From: Lederbergia lenta NBRC 16444
Lineage (GTDB): Bacteria; Bacillota; Bacilli; Bacillales; Bacillaceae_C
NCBI RefSeq assembly: GCF_001591545.1
Contig: NZ_BCVC01000001.1
Location: 1,302,001-1,366,000 of the forward strand
Direction of reading: 5' to 3'
DNA length: 64,000 bases
Position numbers and translations under genes: made by a program. A model generated the notes under the pieces. The model saw only the letters and a list, made by a program, of their open reading frames with translations, was not told where the DNA came from and did no database searches. How positions within the stretch are numbered: the stretch's first letter is position 1; every line of letters starts with the position of its first letter. Positions 45,901-54,844 of this stretch are shown here, one piece after another.

Positions 45901-46180
45901 TCACAAGGCAAATGGGAAAACTACTACGGATATATTTGCGTTTTTAGTAAGTAATTTCCCTGCCAAAGCATTTCCAATTGCCTCTAAATATATCATTCAA
46001 GCAATGGATCTATTAAATGTTCCGTTGATCTGTTCAAGGCATGCCATCAAACAGACCTTTTCTAAAAATCATTTTGCGGATCGGTTTGGTGAAAGTTTTG
46101 ATAAGTTAAACGTTGTAACTACCTATAATCTTGCATATAATGCTGCTATCATAGTTGAGAGGGCATTGGCTATGCAATAA
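45896..46180 (+). CDS. 94-residue frame, doubtful, probably gene fragment
   Basis: A frame containing A-S-K-Y-I-I-Q-A-M-D and V-E-R-A-L-A-M-Q looks protein-like in composition, with a Ser-Arg-His segment in the middle. There is no ribosome binding site and a stop lies directly before the ATG. It sits in the same decayed stretch as the MFS remnant. I do not recognise the family; it is probably the end of a lost gene. Confidence 0.3.
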   Translation: MVHKANGKTTTDIFAFLVSNFPAKAFPIASKYIIQAMDLLNVPLICSRHAIKQTFSKNHFADRFGESFDKLNVVTTYNLAYNAAIIVERALAMQ

Positions 46181-46546
46181 CCCTTGATAAAATAGTAAAT
46201 ACGTCTAGTAATAGTAATCTTTGTTTTAGACCGCTAAAAGACTTGAATCTGGCTTAAATATTGTTTGGAAAAAGCAACAGTTTTTTCCGCTGCTGCTGGG
46301 CTATTTTTGAAAAAACTTAAGACCGAATTTTCAAATGCTTTATAAGGTATGTAGGTTTTCAAAAACAATTGTTCAAAGAGTCGCTAGCGTGTTATCTAAG
46401 TTGTTGAGCACTAAATCAACACGTCCAAATCAGGCAACTGCCCACTAACGGTACCCAAGACTTCTTTGTGAATTTTTAGCTTATAGTACACATGAGGTAG
46501 TTTTCAATTAATGAGTAAAATTTATATGATGAGGAGTAGGCTACTG
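46181..46546. other. Gene-free decayed stretch
   Basis: No frame with a binding site on either strand. Together with 45576-46180 it appears to be a degraded insertion or deletion scar. I could not match it to a transposase. Confidence 0.4.
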
Positions 46547-47209
46547 ATGATTAATGCTATTCTATTTGATTTAGATGGAACTTTATTAGACCGAGATAAA
46601 TCAGTACAGTTATTCATAGATAACCAATATGAACGATTGAATAATTATATAGGCCATATACCAAAGGAAAAATATACTCAAAGATTCACAGAACTTGATA
46701 ATCATGGATATGTTTGGAAAGATAAAGTTTATCAACAATTAGTCATGGAATTTGATATTAAAAAGCTGAATTGGGAGGAATTACTTCTAGATTATGTAAA
46801 TGAATTTAAGCATGATTGTGTTCCATTTCCCCATCTTCACAGTATGCTAGAAGAATTGAGTAATAATAAGTTTATTTTAGGGATAATTACAAATGGGTAT
46901 GGGCAGTTTCAAATGGATAATATAAAGGCATTAGGCATTGAACAATACTTTCAAGCTATCTTGATCTCTGAATGGGAAAAAATAAAGAAACCTGATCCGC
47001 AAATATTTACTAGAGCATTGAAGCAGTTGAATGCACTACCAAATCAAAGTGTATTTGTAGGAGATCATCCGGTAAATGATTGTAAAGCATCCCAAATTGT
47101 TGGAATGAAGAGTATTTGGAAAAAGAACTTACAGTGGAATAAAGTTGATGCAAATTTTATAGTCGAAGATTTAGCTGAGATACCACCTATCATAAATAAA
47201 ATGGGGTAG
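46547..47209 (+). CDS. HAD-superfamily hydrolase
   Basis: 220 residues from the ATG at 46547, ten bases after gaggag. HAD motifs: L-F-D-L-D-G-T-L-L-D (I), I-I-T-N-G (II), K-K-P-D-P-Q-I-F (III), V-G-D-H-P-V-N-D (IV). Resembles YsaA/phosphoglycolate-phosphatase-like members. It is a third HAD gene in this window and not closely similar to the one at 44748. Confidence 0.84.
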   Translation: MINAILFDLDGTLLDRDKSVQLFIDNQYERLNNYIGHIPKEKYTQRFTELDNHGYVWKDKVYQQLVMEFDIKKLNWEELLLDYVNEFKHDCVPFPHLHSMLEELSNNKFILGIITNGYGQFQMDNIKALGIEQYFQAILISEWEKIKKPDPQIFTRALKQLNALPNQSVFVGDHPVNDCKASQIVGMKSIWKKNLQWNKVDANFIVEDLAEIPPIINKMG

Positions 47210-47254
47210 GGTTAACTTATTGGAATTATTAAATGGTAGACAATATTATATCTG

Positions 47255-47295
47255 AAAAAATCGATTTCCTGCTGTATAGGAATCGATTTTTTTAT
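47255..47295 (+). terminator. Intrinsic terminator
   Basis: aaaaaatcgatttcct pairs with aggaatcgattttttt around a short loop. Confidence 0.8.
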
Positions 47296-47441
47296 TTAAC
47301 TAAATACTGAGTAAAAAACTATTGATAATATTTAGAGTCTATTGACCTTTTTCAAACTTTTAGTTATTATGTTAGCTGTATAACCAACGTTTATTAATAA
47401 CGTTCTTTAAATACCTAACAAAGAGTGGATGTGTTTATATA

Positions 47442-48197
47442 TTGAATGTTTCAGATTATTTTTGGAATGCTTCAATAGAAGAGCTTAAAAAGGGATATAT
47501 TCAAAAGTCTGATTCATATATGTGCCTACTATGTGGCGAGAAAATAGAAAAAGGAATTATTTATACTCATGAGGATGTTCTTTATGAAGCTGAAAGATAC
47601 ATGCGAATTCATATCGAAGTTACCCATCTATCGGTATTCGAATATTTAATCGGACTTGATAAGAAATTGACAGGAATTACTGATCATCAGAATCATCTCC
47701 TACGACTATTTTATCAGGGGAAAAGTGATAAGGAAGTCCAAGAGGAAACTGGCGTCGGAAGTACCTCTACAATTAGGCATCACCGTTTTGCCTTAAAAGA
47801 GAAAGAACGTCAAGCAAAGACCTTTTTAACAATGATGGAATTATTAAAAGAAAAAGACCAGTATGCGCCAGCTTTTATAGCCCCTCACAAAACAGCCCGA
47901 ATGGTGGATGATCGATATAATATTACAGCAGAAGAACAAGAGGAGATCATTCAAAAATTCTTTCCTGAAGAGCTAAATGGAAGTTTAAGGAGTTTTCCTC
48001 CGAAGGAAAAGCAAAGACTTGTTATCCTTCGAGAAGTTACAAAGAAGTTAGAAAATGAACGTACTTATGATGAGAAGGAATTAAATCATATCTTGAAAGA
48101 TATCTATGAGGACTATGCTTTAATCAGAAGATATTTAATCGAATATGGATTGATTGATCGTAAAGTAGACGGGAGCCGATATTGGCTGAAAAAATAA
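47442..48197 (+). CDS. DUF2087 transcriptional regulator with zinc-ribbon and HTH
   Basis: 251 residues. An N-terminal C-L-L-C near residue 27 and a later H-I-E-V-T-H could bind zinc. A LuxR-like helix region follows (G-K-S-D-K-E-V-Q-E-E-T-G at about 92), and the C-terminus is DUF2087: F-P-P-K-E-K-Q-R-L-V-I-L ... Y-A-L-I-R-R-Y-L-I-E-Y-G. Such proteins are DNA-binding regulators. Starts at TTG; the site (gagtggatg) is weak. The next gene follows with 17 bases spacing. Confidence 0.8.
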   Translation: MNVSDYFWNASIEELKKGYIQKSDSYMCLLCGEKIEKGIIYTHEDVLYEAERYMRIHIEVTHLSVFEYLIGLDKKLTGITDHQNHLLRLFYQGKSDKEVQEETGVGSTSTIRHHRFALKEKERQAKTFLTMMELLKEKDQYAPAFIAPHKTARMVDDRYNITAEEQEEIIQKFFPEELNGSLRSFPPKEKQRLVILREVTKKLENERTYDEKELNHILKDIYEDYALIRRYLIEYGLIDRKVDGSRYWLKK

Positions 48198-48214
48198 TGA
48201 AAGTAGGGAACAAA

Positions 48215-48568
48215 ATGGATCGTAAAAAACAACTAAAGCAACTTTATAAAGAAATAACAGTTGAGGCTGGAGTATATCAAATTAAAAATAATGAAAATGG
48301 AAAAGTATTTATCGGAAGTACTCCAAATCTAAAAACATTAAACGGTGTAAAATTCAGCCTTGAAAACGACACTCATATGAATAAAGCACTTCAAGCTGAT
48401 TGGCACCAATTAGGAAAGGGTGCTTTCAATTTTGATATATTAGAAATCCTAAAAAAGCAAGATGATCCATATTTTAATGAAAAGGAAGCGTTGCTTGAGC
48501 TAGAGAAGAAATGGTTAAATCAGCTTCAACCATATGGAGAACAAGGATATAATAAAGTAAAGGAATAG
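48215..48568 (+). CDS. GIY-YIG-like protein lacking key motif residues
   Basis: 117 residues from the ATG at 48215 (agggaac before it). G-V-Y-Q-I (19-23) and F-I-G-S-T (32-36) correspond to GIY and YIG, but the conserved Arg after YIG is missing (P-N-L-K-T-L-N-G). H-M-N-K-A-L-Q-A-D-W and L-L-E-L-E-K-K-W complete the family layout. It could be an inactive nucleic-acid-binding relative. It is cotranscribed with the DUF2087 regulator. Confidence 0.7.
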   Translation: MDRKKQLKQLYKEITVEAGVYQIKNNENGKVFIGSTPNLKTLNGVKFSLENDTHMNKALQADWHQLGKGAFNFDILEILKKQDDPYFNEKEALLELEKKWLNQLQPYGEQGYNKVKE

Positions 48569-48985
48569 ATTAATGTACAGAGATAATATAGTTGAATAAT
48601 TTACAATTAAGACGTCTAAACCCTAATAAAGTTGTTAAAAAACGCCAGTCATGTTGTTCAACGAAATTTTCTGCATATATTACCGAAAGCTCGTTTACTG
48701 GGGAATAGATGGGTTTCTGGTGAGAAATTGTATGTAAATGATGAAAATATTGACAAGGCATTAAGAGTAACGTTAACCAAGAACTTAAAAAATGATAATA
48801 ATGAAGATAAGGACATAAGATCTTTGTTAGTTCCTTCTCGCAAAATTAAAACAAGTAGATAAAGTTGGAAATTAAATTTATTTCAAGAATCTAAAAGCAT
48901 ACAATTATTTTCCGCAAAAGGCTATCTTGCCGAAAAGTATGTTAAAATTGCCTTAATTAAAGTCCGATGGAAAGGGAGTGCTAAT
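48569..48985. other. Intergenic region, no supported gene
   Basis: Open frames exist on both strands (for example 48632-48862) but none has a binding site or recognisable composition. It may hold a decayed gene. Confidence 0.4.
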
Positions 48986-49300
48986 ATGGGCATAGTCCCA
49001 GAAATTGTGCGTATCTTGCTTCCCATGATAATAGTGGGAGGGATTGCAGTATTTGTTGTTTTTAGAATGAAGCATAAATATAAGAAAGGCACACTGGGTA
49101 AGAAAAAGTCAAAAGGTGCTCAAAATTTATTGGATAGTTTGATACCATTTGGAATGATGATTGGTTCTGCTGTTGCTGTACTTCTTAGCATAATTTTCTC
49201 GCTTTCCCTTCTAACATCAATTGTTTTTGGAGCTGGGTTAGGTATGTTATTTGGATACTTTGCTTATGAAATTTATAGCAAAAAAGCAGAAAGTTATTAG
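48986..49300 (+). CDS. Small membrane protein, unknown
   Basis: 104 residues, three hydrophobic helices (about 8-26, 52-76, 78-96) with a strongly basic loop (K-H-K-Y-K-K-G-T-L-G-K-K-K-S-K) between the first two. A strong aaagggag precedes the ATG. No family recognised; a terminator follows at 49423. Confidence 0.6.
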   Translation: MGIVPEIVRILLPMIIVGGIAVFVVFRMKHKYKKGTLGKKKSKGAQNLLDSLIPFGMMIGSAVAVLLSIIFSLSLLTSIVFGAGLGMLFGYFAYEIYSKKAESY

Positions 49301-49422
49301 TAAATAACTTTCTTCCAGAATTGAGTGCTATTGTTAAGTTAACCTTAGATTCTTATACGACTATATTGTTATATTTTGAGGACAGTGAAAGTATTATATC
49401 GAAAATTAAACTAGTATATTTT

Positions 49423-49452
49423 AACCCCGTTCTAAATTTAGGTCGGGGTTAT
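49423..49452. terminator. Hairpin terminator
   Basis: aaccccg pairs with cggggtt, loop of 14 bases; between convergent transcription units. Confidence 0.6.
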
Positions 49453-49552
49453 GCTTGTTTTAGATTTGAAAATTAAGTAACTTTATTGTTTTTTAATATC
49501 ATACCTATCATTAAGGTCAAAGAAACGAAGCGCAGCATTTCCCTAGCTTTTT

Positions 49553-50191
49553 TTATTTCTTTACTTTTGAAATTGTCATCCCATCACCAATTGGGATAAG
49601 TAAAGATTCTAGTTGAGGATGATTAGCCACCGTTTCATTGAATTTTTTCATTGCTTCAGTATAACGTTTAGGTTTAATCTCTACATCTGCAACACTACCT
49701 CTAGCGAGCACGTTATCAGTAACGATTATGGCTCCAGGTTCTGCCAGTTTTATACAGTGATTAAGATAGTTTCCATAATTATCTTTATCAGCATCAATAA
49801 AGAAAAAATCAAACCGCTCATTTTCACCAACCAGTTTTTCGAGACTAAGCAAAGCTGTTCCAGTAATATATGTTACTTGATCGCCAAAACCAGCTTTAGA
49901 TAGATTGCTATGTGCTAGCTTTGCATATTTCTCCTCTAATTCAAGGGAAGTTAAATTACCTGTTTTATCGAATCCTCTAGCTAGGCAAATTCCACTATAG
50001 CCGCCTAAAGCTCCTATTTCAAGAACATTTTTAGCTCCTGAAATGGATACAAGCATGGTCAGTAGTTTTCCGGAAGAGGGTGATACTGATATAGAAGGCA
50101 TACCATTATCTTTTATGGACAAGATGACTTCCTCCAAAATATCATCTTGGCTAGTAAATACGGAATCGATATAATTGTTAATTTGTTTCAT
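49553..50191 (-). CDS. SAM-dependent O-methyltransferase, CCoAOMT-like family 3
   Basis: 212 residues. Motif I V-L-E-I-G-A-L-G-G-Y-S-G, acidic motif L-T-S-L-E-L-E, and the metal-binding F-F-I-D-A-D-K-D-N-Y of family 3 catechol-type O-methyltransferases; T-D-N-V-L-A-R-G-S-V follows. It should methylate a hydroxyl on a small aromatic or related substrate with Mg. The start overlaps the upstream gene by 14 bases behind gaaagga, so both form one operon under the palindromic promoter at 50584-50648. Confidence 0.85.
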   Translation of the reverse strand: MKQINNYIDSVFTSQDDILEEVILSIKDNGMPSISVSPSSGKLLTMLVSISGAKNVLEIGALGGYSGICLARGFDKTGNLTSLELEEKYAKLAHSNLSKAGFGDQVTYITGTALLSLEKLVGENERFDFFFIDADKDNYGNYLNHCIKLAEPGAIIVTDNVLARGSVADVEIKPKRYTEAMKKFNETVANHPQLESLLIPIGDGMTISKVKK

Positions 50192-50567
50192 TCAAATCCA
50201 TTCCTTTCTCACTATTATCTATAGAATCTTTATCGTCCAAAACAGATTTCTTCATTTTTTCTATTATCTTATTAGGCTGTTCTTTTGTTTCATGTTCTTG
50301 TATTTCAAATAATTGAACAAATTCGTTGATTACCATATCGAGGGCTTTTAATTCACCAACTAAAATTTGCTTAATAGATTGAAACTCTGGTTCATCTAAC
50401 TGTTGCTTAATGGTGGCACGCTTTAGGTTCATTATCTCCAAAAAAGCAATGGCTCTTCCACGGCGAAATGTTTTTGCCCCACGCATTGCAGAAACATCTT
50501 TTGTCTTATGACGCCCGCCATGATGATGTCTTTCTTTCTTTATTTCCCTAAAATCTTCATTTTTCAT
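50178..50567 (-). CDS. Small His-rich unknown protein in operon with the methyltransferase
   Basis: 129 residues from the ATG at 50567 (aggaga upstream). The N-terminus is basic with a run of three His and more His nearby; the middle (R-R-G-R-A-I-A-F-L-E-I-M-N-L-K-R-A-T-I) and following helices look like a small helical bundle. I do not recognise it. It is the first gene behind a promoter covered by two palindromes, so it could be the regulator or a partner of the methyltransferase. Confidence 0.6.
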   Translation of the reverse strand: MKNEDFREIKKERHHHGGRHKTKDVSAMRGAKTFRRGRAIAFLEIMNLKRATIKQQLDEPEFQSIKQILVGELKALDMVINEFVQLFEIQEHETKEQPNKIIEKMKKSVLDDKDSIDNSEKGMDLNETN

Positions 50568-50583
50568 TATAGCTCTCCTATCC

Positions 50584-50648
50584 GATGTATACATCAGTAT
50601 ACATCTCGAAGTAATACTTATTGTATACGATAGTATACAAATCGTCAA
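50584..50648 (-). promoter_or_regulatory. Promoter with two perfect palindromic operators
   Basis: On the minus strand TTGACG (50643-50648) and TACAAT (50620-50625), 17 bases apart, form a good promoter. Operator 2 (50621-50640, TTGTATAC-N4-GTATACAA) fills the spacer and -10; operator 1 (50584-50605, GATGTATAC-N4-GTATACATC) lies between the start point and the ATG. Consensus TGTATAC-N4-GTATACA, centres 36 bases apart. This points to tight repression by a dimeric regulator, TetR- or PadR-like, not encoded beside it. Confidence 0.8.
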
Positions 50649-50889
50649 TGTAGATGGGGGAATACCGTTAGTAAAATTTCTACAACCGAGGTAAGCACAA
50701 TGTACCATCTGGATGTTTCTCTTATCTAACACAGTCTAAAGCACGCTGAAATTATTAAGTCATACAAGTTTTTGTTGGCATAAAATATTTTCAAAAGAAA
50801 AGATAATATGAGTAAAATGCCCATCAATATTTATTCCTTTCCATCATTATATATAGAGTAGTTGAATCTTACTTTAGGGGCGGGTGAAC

Positions 50890-51048
50890 ATGGCGAAAAG
50901 ATACCGTGGCAAGACTTTATACAGGTTTCCATCTAAAGGGCGGGGGGAATGCCCCTTATGCGCCAGAAAAAGAATCAAGTTATTATATTCCCATCAAACA
51001 GATACAAATAAAACCATTCAAGTATGTAAAAATTGCCGAAATAAATAG
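50890..51048 (+). CDS. 52-residue zinc-ribbon protein
   Basis: Starts at an ATG behind ggggcgggtga. Two C-x2-C knuckles (C-P-L-C and C-K-N-C) about 25 residues apart form a small zinc ribbon; the rest is strongly basic, ending K-N-C-R-N-K. Likely nucleic-acid or ribosome associated, by analogy only. It does not overlap any other gene. Confidence 0.65.
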   Translation: MAKRYRGKTLYRFPSKGRGECPLCARKRIKLLYSHQTDTNKTIQVCKNCRNK

Positions 51049-51095
51049 GCTTTTCAAGGTTCAACGCTAGGTGAAAAGTAAAGAAAATAAAGTAA

Positions 51096-51128
51096 AAAGA
51101 GCCTATCCATTTTTGGCATAAGCTCTCT
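51096..51128. terminator. Hairpin terminator
   Basis: agagcctatcc and ggcataagctct pair with bulges; between the zinc-ribbon gene and convergent ydhK-like gene. Confidence 0.5.
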
Positions 51129-51157
51129 TACCTGTTTAATTTCCTTTTGTCTAGACA

Positions 51158-51760
51158 CTATTCAATAGGTGATAGTTCATTTTCTGTGACCCACTTATGA
51201 TTTTTCACTTCGTCTCCATCATTAGTTGAAGTGTAATCAACCATATATACGGTTGTTTCTTCAGCAGAATCAATCACACCCGTTGCACCTTCCATTCCTT
51301 TCATATGGGATGCCTCAATGGTCACTTCTGTTCCAGATTCTAAAGGTGCTTCACCTGCATCTTTTATTTCTTCATGGATAACCCATTTGTGATCTTTCAC
51401 TGGTTCTCCACCGTTTGTTGGAGTATATGAAATAGAGTAAGCAGTAGTGTCATACGCCCCAACAATGGTTGCCTCAGCACCTTTCATCCCTTCCATATGA
51501 TCTGTTTCAATAATTGCATGGGTACCAATATCGTATGTAGGGTGTTCTGCAATCTTTAATTTCTCTGGGACTTCTCCTGAACTTGAATGTTCCATATTTG
51601 CGTGAGAATCGGAATCCATATTTGTATTTTCGTTTTGCTCCGCTTGATTGTCAGTTGTTTCCTTCTTAGGATCCTTTTCTTCATTGTCAGCTGTACAAGC
51701 AGTTAACATAAGTACCGCCAATAGAGAAAAAATAGTTCTTATTATTTTTTTATTTTTCAT
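51158..51760 (-). CDS. YdhK-family lipoprotein (two DUF1541 domains)
   Basis: 200 residues; of two adjacent ATGs the inner one (51760) is six bases after ggagg. A lipoprotein signal ends in L-T-A-C. An acidic, His/Met-bearing linker (about 22-65) is followed by two copies of DUF1541, each with H-M-x-G-M, V-x-Y-T-x-T-N and D-H-K-W/N-H-K-W. Membrane-anchored and exposed outside. In Bacillus, YdhK genes often sit near copper genes; none is here. Confidence 0.88.
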   Translation of the reverse strand: MKNKKIIRTIFSLLAVLMLTACTADNEEKDPKKETTDNQAEQNENTNMDSDSHANMEHSSSGEVPEKLKIAEHPTYDIGTHAIIETDHMEGMKGAEATIVGAYDTTAYSISYTPTNGGEPVKDHKWVIHEEIKDAGEAPLESGTEVTIEASHMKGMEGATGVIDSAEETTVYMVDYTSTNDGDEVKNHKWVTENELSPIE

Positions 51761-52073
51761 CATTATCCTCCTTCATTTTCAATTACTTTTGTCTGGCTAA
51801 AGAAAATCTATTTTAATGCTAACTCTTAAATGTTGTCCAGAAAATCCATTTATTTCAGATCTTCGAAACAAGAATTGTAATCACAATACAATATATCCTG
51901 TAATAAGATTTCCTAAACATTCATCAATTTCTTACCCCAGCCAGATCGTAAATAGTAATAAATAAAGAAAAGCTTGCTATAAGTATACTGATTATTTAAA
52001 ATTAACTAAAATGATTAATATGAAGTATAGTGTTTAGTTTCAAGCAAAATAAGAATGAAAAGAGGGTGAACCT
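51761..52073. other. Intergenic region, nothing recognised
   Basis: 312 bases separating the divergent YdhK-type gene from the P-loop kinase gene; AT-rich, promoters presumably for both. No further structure was seen. Confidence 0.4.
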
Positions 52074-52634
52074 ATGCATTTTATTTTGATATTTGGACCT
52101 CAAGCAGTTGGTAAAATGACCGTTGGGCAGGAACTAGAAAAAATAACAGACTTGAAACTTTTTCATAATCATATGACGATCGAATTAGTTGAACCTTTTT
52201 TCGGCTATGGAACAGAGGCTGGCAGCAGACTAGTACAATTATTTCGTCAAAAAATATTCGAGGAGGTAGCTAAAAGTAATTTATACGGTTTAATTTTTAC
52301 ATATGTATGGGCTTTTGACCAGCAAGAGGACTGGGATTATGTAGAGAAAGTATGTAAAATATTCGAGGAAAAGGGTGGAACTATTTATTTCGTTGAACTT
52401 GAAGCGGATATAGGAAAAAGACTTGAACGTAATACTAGCCCTCTTAGGCTTGAACATAAGCCATCAAAAAGAAATATAGATTGGTCAGAAAATGAATTGA
52501 AAAAGTCTATGGAAAAATATAGATTGAACTCGGAGGAAGGAGAAATCATAAAGAAAAACTATATTAAAATAAATAATTCAAATGTGCGAGCAGATGAAGT
52601 AGCTCAAATGATTAAGGTGAAGTTTCAATTATAG
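52074..52634 (+). CDS. P-loop NTPase, small-molecule-kinase-like
   Basis: 186 residues. Walker A G-P-Q-A-V-G-K-M-T near the N-terminus, then H-N-H-M-T-I-E, a helical lid with R-L-E-R-N-T, resembling shikimate/gluconate-kinase-like AAA_33 proteins. Substrate unknown. A good agagggtga site precedes the ATG, and the next gene starts 24 bases on. Confidence 0.75.
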   Translation: MHFILIFGPQAVGKMTVGQELEKITDLKLFHNHMTIELVEPFFGYGTEAGSRLVQLFRQKIFEEVAKSNLYGLIFTYVWAFDQQEDWDYVEKVCKIFEEKGGTIYFVELEADIGKRLERNTSPLRLEHKPSKRNIDWSENELKKSMEKYRLNSEEGEIIKKNYIKINNSNVRADEVAQMIKVKFQL

Positions 52635-52658
52635 GAATTTAAAAAGAGAGGTGTTTTT

Positions 52659-53180
52659 ATGAGTAATCAACTCTATTTAACAAAGCCAACTGTCGATCTA
52701 AAAATGGAATACCTCTCTTTTTATAATGAGTGGGTAGCCAGTGGGGAGAACATGATACCTTGGGTTATTGAAAAAGATCCATCAAACTTCAAGGGATTTG
52801 TGAAGTATTTAATCGATAATGAAAATGGTGTGAATCTTCCAAAAGGCTGGGTGTCTGATTCAACTTATTGGTTATTAAATGAAGAAAGAAGATTAATTGG
52901 CGCTGTAAATATACGTCACCATTTAACAGATTTATTGTTAAAGCGCGGCGGGCATATTGGTTACGGTATTCGACCTTCTGATAGAAGAAAAGGTTATGCC
53001 ACGAAGCTCCTAGCATTATCTATTGATAAAGCGAAAGAATTAGGGATAAGAAAGATACTTGTTGTTTGCGATAAAGATAATATTGGTTCTTTAAAAACCA
53101 TTATTAAAAATAACGGTTTTCCAGATACAGATTTTATAGAGGGAGATGGGAATATTATAAAAAGATTCTGGATAGAATAA
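52659..53180 (+). CDS. GNAT acetyltransferase
   Basis: 173 residues. The acetyl-CoA loop R-R-K-G-Y-A-T-K-L-L at about 110 and the preceding I-G-Y-G-I-R-P strand are typical; D-N-I-G-S-L-K-T-I-I-K-N-N-G-F ends the fold. It belongs with COG3981-type predicted acetyltransferases. Probably cotranscribed with the P-loop gene. Confidence 0.82.
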   Translation: MSNQLYLTKPTVDLKMEYLSFYNEWVASGENMIPWVIEKDPSNFKGFVKYLIDNENGVNLPKGWVSDSTYWLLNEERRLIGAVNIRHHLTDLLLKRGGHIGYGIRPSDRRKGYATKLLALSIDKAKELGIRKILVVCDKDNIGSLKTIIKNNGFPDTDFIEGDGNIIKRFWIE

Positions 53181-53462
53181 TGCAGATTTAATGTGAGCTT
53201 TGAAATAGCAAAGAGCTGATTTTTAAGCCCTTTACTATTATTCGACTATATGTCTGGGATAAACAATACTTTGGCTTTACAAGTATTCTCAATAATAGAG
53301 ACAGAATTTTCTTCTCGTTTTTGATAATCAGTAATCCCTTATAGGAGAAAATCATTCTTCAATATGCGAATTGAAATACCATGAAATGAAAGGGTAGTAT
53401 TAAACAAATACATTTAACCATCACTCCCACATCTATCAATCTTATTAATATATGATAATAGA

Positions 53463-54686
53463 TTATACGGAGCCAGTGTGTTCAGTGGGTACTTCCATTT
53501 CTACATCTGATCTTGTGATCCATAAAATAAAGAACGAGAAAACAGCAAGTGCCAAACACATCCAAAAAACTTGACGATACCCTGCAATCTGGGCAATAAA
53601 ACCACCTCCCAAACTTCCCGCTAACCTACCAATCGTGGATCCATTATAATAGATAGTCGTAGCCAACCCCGGTGAATGTGGCAGCCGTTCCGTGAAATAA
53701 CTTAGTCCATTCCCCATGACAATAGCTACAAATGTTGCCTGTAGAAGCTGTGCTGGGATTAACTGTAAAGGATGTGTCGATATACTTAAAATAATGTAAT
53801 AGATTACTGAGATAATGCAACCATAAATCATTAAAGTATGATTCGATACCTTTTTTCCTAACGAACCTAATATAAGCATAATAGGAATTTCTAAACCAGC
53901 ACAAATACTAACTACCAGTCCGACATCCCTATACGTCCCATTCAGTTCATTAACAATAAATAACGGTGTAATGATCAAATGAACGGTATTGATGACAAAC
54001 AGAAAGAAAAAGGCGATAAGTGGCAATCTAATTTGCCTGTTTTTGAACCACGAATTATCTGAAATCTTTTTCTTTTTGGTATTGCTTTGAGCTATTTTTG
54101 GTTTATGTAAAAATAGGAAGACAAGAGATGAAATTGTAAGATAAATGGCGGAAGTAGCAAGAAAGATTCCTTTGTATCCTGCAAGTGCTAAAATGAATGT
54201 CCCAAATAATGGTCCCAACAGAAATCCGAGAGAAACAAGAGAACGCAATGTAGAGATCGCAAAAGTCTTATCTATGGATTTACTGGCATGTGCCGATTCA
54301 TGTGCGGAGGCATAGATTTGTGGCATGACAGGTGCAGCTAATCCATTAAACACGGTGACGAAAATCAGCAAAATAAAGAAGTTATGAAACAAAAGATACG
54401 CCGCATACCCTAGAGCAGCTGAAAGCGCAGCAATAATAATAATCCATTTGCGATCCATCCCGTTATCAGAATGTTTAGCGATGAGCGAGTTCACGACTAC
54501 GCCGCTTAAGGAACTAATTGCCATGAAAACGCCAAAGGCACCTGCACTCATACCAAAATCATCTGTTAAAAACAATGGTAAATAAGGGGATGTAATAGAA
54601 ATTCCCATACCGATCAGCAACAAACAAATGACAAATAAACTATATCCTTTTATTGCAAACAAATTTTTAAATCGAGTAAACAACAT
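53463..54686 (-). CDS. MFS transporter, sugar-efflux (SetA)-like
   Basis: 407 residues, twelve predicted membrane helices. The first loop G-M-G-I-S-I-T-S-P-Y-L-P-L-F and Y-Y-N-G-S-T-I-G-R-L-A-G-S-L-G-G-G-F in helix 10-11 resemble sugar-efflux transporters (Set family). Substrate not provable. Followed upstream by the convergent/next terminator at 54745. Confidence 0.78.
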   Translation of the reverse strand: MLFTRFKNLFAIKGYSLFVICLLLIGMGISITSPYLPLFLTDDFGMSAGAFGVFMAISSLSGVVVNSLIAKHSDNGMDRKWIIIIAALSAALGYAAYLLFHNFFILLIFVTVFNGLAAPVMPQIYASAHESAHASKSIDKTFAISTLRSLVSLGFLLGPLFGTFILALAGYKGIFLATSAIYLTISSLVFLFLHKPKIAQSNTKKKKISDNSWFKNRQIRLPLIAFFFLFVINTVHLIITPLFIVNELNGTYRDVGLVVSICAGLEIPIMLILGSLGKKVSNHTLMIYGCIISVIYYIILSISTHPLQLIPAQLLQATFVAIVMGNGLSYFTERLPHSPGLATTIYYNGSTIGRLAGSLGGGFIAQIAGYRQVFWMCLALAVFSFFILWITRSDVEMEVPTEHTGSV

Positions 54687-54744
54687 TTATCCTCCTTAGA
54701 AGAACTCATAAATAGTTTTTAAGAAGATTGCTCTTTTATAAACC

Positions 54745-54792
54745 AGTAAACATAGAAATATCGTGTTTAATATCTGTATCTCTATGTTTACT
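54745..54792. terminator. Hairpin terminator
   Basis: agtaaacataga pairs exactly with tctatgtttact; between the aldo/keto reductase stop and the MFS gene start. Confidence 0.6.
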
Positions 54793-54844
54793 TATTTAAC
54801 CTTTATACAAAAGCAACATTCACAAGTTTAAACAACTTCTTGGT

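Noticed and set aside
45896-46180. Full gene on the plus strand
   Set aside because: It lacks a ribosome binding site and lies in a decayed stretch; kept only as a doubtful fragment.
48632-48862. 76-codon frame starting at TTG
   Set aside because: No binding site, no recognisable pattern, and competing frames on the other strand.
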